Positions 7,227-13,105 of a stretch of DNA of 13,105 bases are shown piece after piece (the stretch's first letter is position 1; every line of letters starts with the position of its first letter). The translations under genes were made by a program, and so were the position numbers. The stretch is from Hemicentrotus pulcherrimus (taxonomy: Eukaryota > Echinodermata > Echinoidea > Camarodonta > Strongylocentrotidae): positions 3,403-16,507 of the forward strand of contig BEXV01005519.1 in the NCBI GenBank assembly GCA_003118195.1, written 5' to 3'. The notes below the pieces were generated by a model that did no database searches, was not told where the DNA came from, and saw nothing but the letters and a program-made list of their open reading frames with translations.

Positions 7227-7437
7227 TAATAATAATAATAATAATAGTGGGTTCTTGTATAGCGCTCATGACAGTCAGATTTGACCCTCCTGGCGCTCCC
7301 GATTATTACCCTGGCTTTAGCACGGCTGCCATACGGCGCTCTAGCATTTCAAGGAATAAATTCCTACCAGGTACCCATTTACTTCACCTGGGTGGAGTGT
7401 GGCAAATGAAGATCAATGTCTTGCCAAAGGACATTAA
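7227..7437 (-). mobile_element. tRNA-derived SINE, 5'-truncated, antisense
   Basis: The element lies on the minus strand: its (TTA)n tail appears as (TAA)n at 7227-7246, followed by GTGGGTTCTTGTATAGCGCTC. The inner part, TTCACCTGGGTGGAGTGTGG then CTTGCCAAAGGACATTA, matches the copy at 8821-8966. The tRNA-like head is missing: similarity stops at about 7437, before the B box. The short forward open frame at 7247-7447 is a by-product. The family is abundant in echinoderm genomes; the exact family name was not determined. Confidence 0.75.
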
Positions 7438-7439
7438 CT

Positions 7440-8145
7440 CATTTTGATACTGTTTACTACCTACGATTAAAGCTATTTCAGTTACAATTTCAATTACTAG
7501 TCCTTATGCACATGTACACTCTACATGATATTCTTTTTTAAAACCATTAAGACCGTTTTCGTATTGTAATTGAATTTAAGCATACGCCTTTGTGACGTAT
7601 CTCGTTTTTTTAATACGAGTTATTGCATTTATCTGTTACACTGATATAATGATTTGTTAATATATTCAAATTTATGAATGTTTTTTTCCTGGGGAACTAG
7701 GGACGATTTTCTCAATAAATCTGTTATTCATGAATAAACTACATTTCTTGGAATCCTGTATGTACCGGTATACATGTTTTGTTTTCATGTCGGGCAAGCG
7801 TCGTAAAAGCTTTTAGTTTGTCAATAACAAGCTTTGTTTAAAAATTTAGCATGAATTTCAAATGTTAGTAAGCCTATCTTTTGGATCCATTAAGTCAGAA
7901 ATTGGAATTATTTATTTATTCACGAAGACGTAAGCATGACATTGATTACATTACAAAAATGGACTATGCATTAAAGTCACCCTCATCCATTTTGTTTTAA
8001 TTCTTAGAGAAAGTTTTACCAAATGTTTTAAGGCAAATATATTCGAAGCTGTTAGTCGTCGAAACAAAGAGAAATAACACGTAATCATAATATGAGGAAC
8101 GATTGTTCTACAAGGCAGCTATGAAAGTATACAAAGACATGTGCC
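7440..8145. other. A+T-rich spacer, nothing recognised
   Basis: No supported gene, RNA or mobile element. There is a small imperfect palindrome around TACCGGTA at about 7764, with no further context. Confidence 0.5.
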
Positions 8146-8297
8146 TGATTGATTGATGGATCTATTGCTTGAATGATTGATGTATTGATTGATTGATTGA
8201 ATTATTCATTGAATGATTGATTGATTCATTCGTCGGTTGGTTGGTTGGTTGGTTGGTAGATTGATTGATTGATTGATTGATTGATTGACTGATTGGC
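8146..8297. repeat. TGAT/GGTT tetranucleotide microsatellite
   Basis: Imperfect (TGAT)n covers 8146-8230 and a cleaner (GATT)n block covers 8258-8289. They surround a pure (GGTT)n block of about 23 bp at 8235-8257, where the A in the unit has been replaced by G throughout. Confidence 0.95.
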
Positions 8298-8700
8298 TTT
8301 TGATTGCGAATGGCGATTTAAGAAGGTATTCTTCAGTCTGTGCAAGCCTGCTGGTGACTGTACTGACAAGCCCTATGCGGGATAGAGAGGGCTTGCTACA
8401 GTAGGTGTGCAGGGGTAGGTCGGAGAAGATGAAAATGATGTATTATTGTTCCGATTTTTCCGGTGCTGTCTCTTCTCACTTGCTCTTAATTTGTTATTAT
8501 CCTCAAAGATTGAGGCACCTTGGTGAACTATTCGGCAACAAGCTTGGTACTGAAACTACAACAAAAACATAATTTTAAACCTTTTCAGTAGTTTTATTTA
8601 AAACGTTACACAAAAAGTCGAAACATGAAATCAACGGAATTCTGTTATCAAGCAATGAAGAAAATTATGATCGTAGAGTTATTTCTTTTCTATATCTCCT
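8298..8700. other. Spacer with a weak hairpin at 8361-8403
   Basis: CAAGCCCT (8367-8374) pairs with AGGGCTTG (8388-8395) over a 13-nt loop. After a small bulge, TACTG (8361-8365) pairs with CAGTA (8399-8403). It is too short to support a microRNA call. Nothing else is recognised. Confidence 0.4.
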
Positions 8701-8706
8701 CCAGAC

Positions 8707-8794
8707 AGAGATTAATGAGCAATTGGCCCTGTTAATAGCGCACATGCAACCAGTGTGGTATCATATGAACAGGGCCAATTGCTCATTAATCTCT
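8707..8794. repeat. Perfect 27-bp inverted repeat (hairpin or palindromic element)
   Basis: 8707-8733 (AGAGATTAATGAG...) and 8768-8794 are exact reverse complements around a 34-bp loop. The perfect arms in otherwise decayed sequence suggest recent origin or constraint. It may be a tiny MITE, although no flanking target duplication was found, or a transcribed hairpin. It lies 26 bp from a SINE fragment. Confidence 0.9.
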
Positions 8795-8820
8795 TTCCCA
8801 TCAATCTATCGCTATTTTTC

Positions 8821-8966
8821 TCCCATTTATTTCACCTGGGTAGAGGCTGGCAAATGTAGATTAATGTTTTGCCGAAGGACATTCGTGCTGTGACAGGGGT
8901 TCGAACCCTAATATTGAATTTGTTGTTGTGCGTTTATTTATCCTATAAACCACTTAGTTTTACACA
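8821..8966 (-). mobile_element. tRNA-derived SINE fragment with B box, antisense
   Basis: TCCCATTTATTTCACCTGGG, then GGCAAATGTAGATTAATG and GCCGAAGGACATTCGTGCTG, match the SINE at 7227-7437 and extend it toward the head. A complete pol III B box, GGTTCGAACCC within the palindrome GGGTTCGAACCC, lies at 8897-8908. A degenerate A-box region (TAAGTGGTTTATAGG on the minus strand) lies near 8945-8960. The 3' half and (TTA)n tail are missing, so it is truncated at the hairpin-proximal end. Confidence 0.78.
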
Positions 8967-10020
8967 ATGTTGCAACCACTGTCTACTAATGTCTAAATGA
9001 CGACGTAAATAGGAATGGGGGTAATTTCTAATGACAGTTATTGTATTTGGTTGAAGACATAGATATCTATGAAGATTCAAGTTGGAAGATTGTTTTACAA
9101 GTGTCATCATGGTCCTATTTTGATATAAAATATCTGGTAAATTTATCGACGAAATCAAAGAAAATCTGTAAAGAGGATGTAAATGTACCTGTACTTTTCA
9201 AATCGAATTCATTATTTGCAGACATGAAGGATATCATGTTTGATACCTTTTGTAAATGTGATACATGCAACCGGACGTTAAAAAAAAAACTCATCAATAA
9301 GTACTACGTGATACTGTAAATTCTAACAATTCGTCTTGTTTGTGACTAAAAAAAAAGAAGAAAATATGAAATCCGTTTTATTCTTGAAATCAATCACTCA
9401 ATATTGTTTGCACAACATACAGCCAGCAAGAATCATTTTTGGGTATGTCTATATTTTTTGTGTAGTATTGATAATATACAATTACAACTGAAGTTGGAAT
9501 ACTTTTTGTTACCTCTCATCCCGAAATAACTGTGATAATATGATTTATCCTTGATATAAAAAGTTTGTAATTGCTTATAAAGTTAAAGATCAATCCTTTG
9601 ACTTTTTAGATTTATCAATAACGTTCGGGGAAGATATAAACTTTATCCATCAGGAACGAACCATATTGTCGCAACCATTTCATGAAAAGGCGAAAGACAG
9701 AGTTATTCTAAGTTTACAGGGAATAGTTAACAAAAAACATAGAGGGAGGGCGAGGAAAATTCATGTCTATTTATCGATCCTTTATTTCCTCTACCTATTT
9801 CGAAAGAAACCCAGTACCTTGTGATCTATCTCTCTCTCCCTTCACCCCCCTTCCCATCTTCTTCTCTCCATCTTTATAATGTATTGCCACTATCACTGCT
9901 AGCACAAATCATATAAGTAAAGCCTGTGGAGAATGATAACGGGTATAGTGTCAGTGAAATACTAAATTTTATTCCGAGCACCATTTCTTATATATTTTAA
10001 ATTCATGTGGGTCTGTTTTG
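8967..10020. other. A+T-rich spacer with chance-level open frames
   Basis: Open but start-less frames occur at 9035-9319 (plus) and 9621-9823 (plus); neither has a domain, splice context or G+C shift. A pyrimidine-rich patch is at about 9825-9875. No repeat family was recognised. Confidence 0.5.
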
Positions 10021-10140
10021 GACATAAATAAATTCTGAATCCGTATCCGGACAACTATCTACTGAACAATTCAACTACCCTCGGCAATAACCCCTAAATA
10101 CAACTACCCCAAAGGAAAATTACTTCGAGTGCATTTAATT

Positions 10141-10388
10141 CCAGGAAAATAAGCTCCTTGACAACTACTTCCAGGACAAATACCTTCAGGATAATTACCT
10201 CCAGGACAAATTCCTTCAGGACAATTCCCTCTAGAACTTTTCCCTCCAGGAGAACTACCTACAGGACAATTACTTCCAGGACAATTACCTCCATGACAAC
10301 TACCTTTAGGACAATTACCTCCAGGACAGTTATCTCCAGGACACTTTCCTTCAGGACAATCCCCTCCAGAACCATTGCCTTTAGGACA
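10141..10388. repeat. 15-bp minisatellite, consensus CCAGGACAATTACCT
   Basis: At least 16 imperfect head-to-tail copies of a 15-bp unit are present, with more degenerate copies back to about 10060. The period is five codons, so frames are either open throughout or stopped once per unit. The plus frame at 10158-10421 gives Ser-Arg-Thr-Ile-Thr units. The minus strand is open without a stop from 10391 to 10107 (95 codons), giving Cys-Pro-x-Gly-Asn units such as NCPGGNCPKGS. Neither frame has a convincing start or splice context, so coding is unproven. Confidence 0.9.
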
Positions 10389-10600
10389 CAGTCATGGTTT
10401 AGTGGCAAAGCAATGTCCTAGTAACTGTGTGTAACTGTAACTCTATGATCAAAACCGTGTCGATGTGCCATATTACTGACCTTTTGAGGGGCATTAATCC
10501 TCATTACTGTCATGTATGACTTAAGGTCGTAGGTCCCCTAGTTGATAAACATAGTAGCATACACATGCTTTAACGGTCACGCAAAACACTGGCAAATTAT
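10383..10600 (+). mobile_element. tRNA-derived SINE with A and B boxes
   Basis: The head is tRNA-like: A box TGGTTTAGTGG at 10395-10405, an anticodon-loop-like CTAGTAA at 10418-10424 (anticodon AGT, Thr-like), and B box GATCAAAACC at 10447-10456. The body contains GGGGCATTAATCCTCATTACT and a later ACTTAAGGTCGTAGGTCCCC, wording I recognise from SINEs widespread in sea urchins and other marine invertebrates. The 3' end fades into A+T-rich ATTATTATTC near 10600. The acceptor-stem halves match poorly and an extra segment separates anticodon arm and B box, so it is not a functional tRNA. It directly abuts the minisatellite. Confidence 0.75.
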
Positions 10601-10789
10601 TATTCAATAAAATCTGAGCATTTAAACTGTTATCTAGATCTATTATGAATTAATCATTGTCAAAATAATTCCATAAATTGGGGTAAAAAAAAAAAATATT
10701 CCAACTATATGAGCGACAGTGTATAATATGGTAATTTCAGAACTTAAAATTATGCTCCTTTTTGCTTTGCTGTCTCTGTGCATGTATCC

Positions 10790-10966
10790 ATTCTCTCTAA
10801 ATGTCTTGGTTTGTCTATCTTTTCTTTTTTCTTTTGTAAATCCTTCTCTCCATCTTTCTTTTTTTTCACCTTCTCGCCCTCTCCTTCTTTCTTATTAAGC
10901 TCCCCTCCCCTGTCATTGACCTCCCCTCCCCCTCCTATTCCCCTTCCCTTCCCCCTCTCCACCCTC

Positions 10967-11033
<67 letters not shown>

Positions 11034-11090
11034 ATATATATATATCTTTCTCTCCCTCTCGTACTCTTATCTATCATCTCTTTTTCGCCC
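10790..11090. repeat. Pyrimidine tract with compound (CA)17(CT)n(TA)n microsatellite
   Basis: About 300 bp is almost pure C/T on the plus strand apart from the microsatellite. (CA)17 covers 10969-11002, (CT)n covers 11003-11033 with one interruption at 11021, and (TA)n covers 11033-11045. Open frames on both strands here (for example 10778-11143 plus and 10750-11001 minus) are low-complexity by-products. It ends about 160 bp before the candidate promoter at 11251. Confidence 0.95.
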
Positions 11091-11250
11091 AGCAATATGA
11101 CACAATGTTGCAGGCGGGTGTTGGCCTCCTCATGTCCAAATAATCACAATACAGCAATTTGGAAAAAGATTGATTGTACGACCAGTACCTAAGGCTCAAA
11201 TATACTGTTATGATAAGCACCGTAAACATTAATCTCAAATAAATAGCAGA

Positions 11251-11290
11251 ATAAAAAGCCCTTATCGCCATTAGGTGCTCGAGTCTAGGG
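11251..11290 (+). promoter_or_regulatory. Candidate core promoter (TATA-like box and start site)
   Basis: ATAAAAAG at 11251-11258 is a plausible TATA box. A start about 30 bp downstream falls at TCGAGTCT (near 11282). The following 117 bp to the first ATG contain no ATG at all, as expected of a real leader. The call rests mainly on the signal-peptide exon downstream. Confidence 0.4.
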
Positions 11291-11398
11291 CCATTGCAGA
11301 GGGACTAACTAGAGAAGACGACATCTTCAAAAGAGACGGTCAAGACCAGTATCGAAAAGTTATCGACTGCACAATTTCAAGAGATTCTCGGACTGATT

Positions 11399-11493
11399 AT
11401 GGCGCGATTTTCTATTTTGCTACTTCTGGTTGCGATAACGTACGTGCACAACAGCGAGGGCAGATCCTTTGAAGAACTTTACCGCCAAGTTTG
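11399..11493 (+). CDS. First coding exon of a secreted protein or peptide precursor (signal peptide)
   Basis: ATG at 11399 has A at -3 and G at +4 (ATTATGG), a strong start context, and is the first ATG after the candidate transcription start. It encodes MARFSILLLLVAITYV followed by HNSEGRSFEELYRQV. This is a basic n-region, a hydrophobic core of about 13 residues, and a probable signal peptidase site after Ser-Glu-Gly (residue 21). The reading frame meets TTG|GTAAAT at 11493/11494, a good splice donor in phase 2; without splicing it would stop at TAA 11495-11497 after 32 residues. Putative neighbours are a TATA-like box at 11251 and a CT/CA microsatellite further upstream. The longer overlapping frame at 11275-11472 starts at GTG and is a shadow. 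No second exon was identified in the A+T-rich DNA that follows. The mature protein cannot be named; a neuropeptide, antimicrobial or other secreted precursor are all possible. Confidence 0.55.
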
Positions 11494-12545
11494 GTAAATA
11501 TATGTAGCCGATTTACATTTCCTTTTTCTTCTTCGCATTTTAAGGCTTGATATTTTGAAATTTCATGTTTATCAGATGTTTTTTTAATGATTTTTGCGTA
11601 AACGAGAGGTAAGAGAGAAGAATTGACTCTATTGATAAAATGGACGACATTTTTTCCTTCCACCAGATTTTTTAATATTTTCAAAACAAATTCCATCATA
11701 TACCGCATATCCATAACTTAAAAACAAATAATTCAAGAAATAATTTCCATACATAATGGATAAACAAAGCTAGTAATAATAACGACCGAAAACTTTTGTG
11801 GCAGATGAAAACAAAACATATTATGACAAAATTAGTATTTTTGATATATGAAATAATACCAAACATAAAATACATGATAATGTTCGTGTTGGCACATTTG
11901 CAACACTCTCAACGTATATGATCCAAAGTGACACAATATCTTTTTCAATTTATTCTCTCTGAGCTTTTTTTCCATTTCATAATGTATTAGAGCTGAATTA
12001 TATCGATTGAAAGTAGTTGATTCCGTATTTCAGCTGAAAATGTTTCTCGTCTTACAACCACTAGAATACAGTTAAGTGCATTATTATTGCTACCGCAAAA
12101 TCAATTTAAAAAAAAAAAAAAATTTACCTATACGTATGATACCTTCCCCCGTATTACCAAACATACAGTAGTCAAGTTTAGAATAGTTACAAAAGCAAAG
12201 AACATATATGATATTTTAATCATTGCTTTTATAAAAAGTACACTTCTTGTCAGCTACTACACCAAATCTTAACGAAGTATTCTTTACATTCTCTTACTTT
12301 ATATTTTAGAAAAGATTGATAAATATGTGAACAACCAAATTTAGTTTCACAACAAGATGCAATGATTTGGGATTGATAGGTTTTAAAACCTTAGGATTTA
12401 CATGTGTACTCATTTTAAAACCTGATGAATTGCATTACAAAGACTTTAGTACTGGTGAAGTTTGTTTGTATGTCAAACTTACGTTGGAATTCGAAATATG
12501 AAAGAAAATTTCAGGATGTCGTTCACAAAACGTATTCCTTGTAAA
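11494..12545 (+). other. A+T-rich probable intron sequence
   Basis: This follows the GTAAAT donor at 11494. It contains homopolymer A (12108-12121) and several TTTTAG-type acceptor candidates, for example near 12309, but none leads into a convincing exon; the 12309 one gives an immediate stop in the required phase. No RNA gene or known repeat was recognised. Confidence 0.4.
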
Positions 12546-12549
12546 TGTC

Positions 12550-13020
12550 AAGGCCTAAAACAGAACACTTAGTCATTCATTTTAATTCGGGGGTTATTCC
12601 AGAGAAGCTAGCATGCAATTTTTATCAATAAGAAGTTCGACCAAGTCTGACCAAGCGAAAAGGACCTCTTTCCAAAATAGATTTGGAGTCAAGTCTGCCA
12701 ATTTCCTGTAGCAATCAGAGCCCATAAACAAATATAAATATATAATTTGGCGGCAATAATGAATTGAACATGTAAAAAGTGAAACTTTATCTAAAAATCA
12801 GTTAGAAATCTTCAAATCCATGATATCAAAACCTAAAAAATAACATTTTAATTCGGGGGTTATTCCCGAGAAATTGTCATGCAATGTCATCAATGACAAT
12901 TTCGACCAATTTCAAGTCTGCCAATTTCCTATAGTAATAAGAGCATATATACAAACGAAAATAATAACTCTCTTCCTGAGAATCAGTTTAACATATTCCA
13001 ATCCATGATATCTTAAAGGT
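12550..13020. repeat. Two diverged copies of a 266-bp direct repeat
   Basis: TTTAATTCGGGGGTTATTCC occurs identically at 12581-12600 and 12847-12866. Each copy then has a CATGCAAT block, TTCGACCAA, AAGTCTGCCAATTTCCT, a TAATAAGAGC or CAATCAGAGC block, an AATCAGTT block and TCCATGATATC. The second copy is shorter because of internal deletions. It may be a tandem pair of an interspersed element or the edge of a longer satellite array. Confidence 0.8.
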
Positions 13021-13105
13021 AAAGACTAGTTATGGTCATGCGATTGCATTGTGAAAGAAACGTTGTGGAATCGATCAGAAAAGGTTGGTCATCTAGCATC
13101 TAGCA

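Noticed and set aside
8361..8403. Hairpin considered as a microRNA precursor
   Set aside because: Stem too short and bulged; no conserved arm recognised.
9035..9319. 94-codon plus-strand open frame with a C-x-C-x2-C motif
   Set aside because: No ATG at its beginning, no domain, A+T-rich composition; frames of this length are expected by chance in 13 kb of A+T-rich DNA.
9621..9823. 67-codon start-less plus-strand frame
   Set aside because: Opens right after a stop, has no ATG, no recognised motif, no G+C shift.
10750..11143. Open frames on both strands through the pyrimidine/microsatellite tract
   Set aside because: Pure low-complexity translation of CT, CA and TA repeats.
11275..11472. 65-codon frame overlapping the signal-peptide exon
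   Set aside because: Starts at GTG rather than ATG, has no motif, and lies in a different frame from the well-supported ATG at 11399.
11003..11493. Idea that the GA/CT microsatellite plus leader exon is a sea urchin 185/333 (SpTrf) gene
   Set aside because: The mature N-terminus does not look like that family as I know it, and no Gly-rich second exon occurs within the expected few hundred bases.
1..13105. CRISPR array, bacterial operon, phage or functional tRNA/rRNA gene
   Set aside because: No evenly spaced identical repeats with unique spacers, no clustered long ORFs, and tRNA-like sequences belong to SINEs.

Overview
This is eukaryotic DNA, A+T-rich and mostly non-coding, probably from a marine deuterostome invertebrate and most likely an echinoderm such as a sea urchin. 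The basis is the repeat content recognised by eye: three tRNA-derived SINE copies of a type common in echinoderm and other marine invertebrate genomes, a decayed non-LTR retrotransposon end, a 'GGGCAAGTCCACTCC' interspersed repeat, many simple repeats, and intron signals around short coding blocks. Nothing looks bacterial: no operons, no ribosome binding sites, no long ORFs. Species cannot be fixed from this alone.

Layout. 1-286: poly-G edge, then a frameshifted coding relic with an Ulp1/C48-protease-like motif, cut off by an interspersed repeat at 286. 450-1990: mostly unrecognised, with one possible internal exon ending at a GTAAGT donor (1231). 1991-4485: the most striking structure, a long inverted duplication of an intron-containing coding segment. 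Left arm 1991-2900 and right arm 3032-4485 surround a 131-bp centre. The right arm carries a 190-bp palindromic MITE (3270-3459) with a 9-bp target duplication, and the left arm is its matching empty site. The left arm also lacks a 338-bp coding block that the right arm keeps. 4495-4955: CpG-rich degenerate short-period repeat. 5050-5364: a convincing terminal coding exon, or 5'-truncated retrocopy, with AATAAA and an A-tract downstream.

5620-10000 is repeat-rich spacer: an antisense LINE 3' end (6215-6850), an antisense SINE (7227-7437), a TGAT/GGTT array (8146-8297), a perfect 27-bp hairpin (8707-8794) and another antisense SINE (8821-8966). 10141-10388 is a 15-bp minisatellite, abutted by a forward SINE (10383-10600). 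10790-11090 is a pyrimidine tract with (CA)17, (CT)n and (TA)n. At 11251-11500 there is a compact promoter and first exon: a TATA-like box, an ATG-free leader, and an ATG in strong context encoding a signal peptide, followed by a GTAAAT donor. 11500-13105 is A+T-rich, probably intron, with a diverged 266-bp direct repeat at its end.

There is no evidence that the coding pieces work together. They look like a first exon of one gene, a last exon of another, and relics of mobile or duplicated sequence. I could not name a family for any of the three main coding segments.
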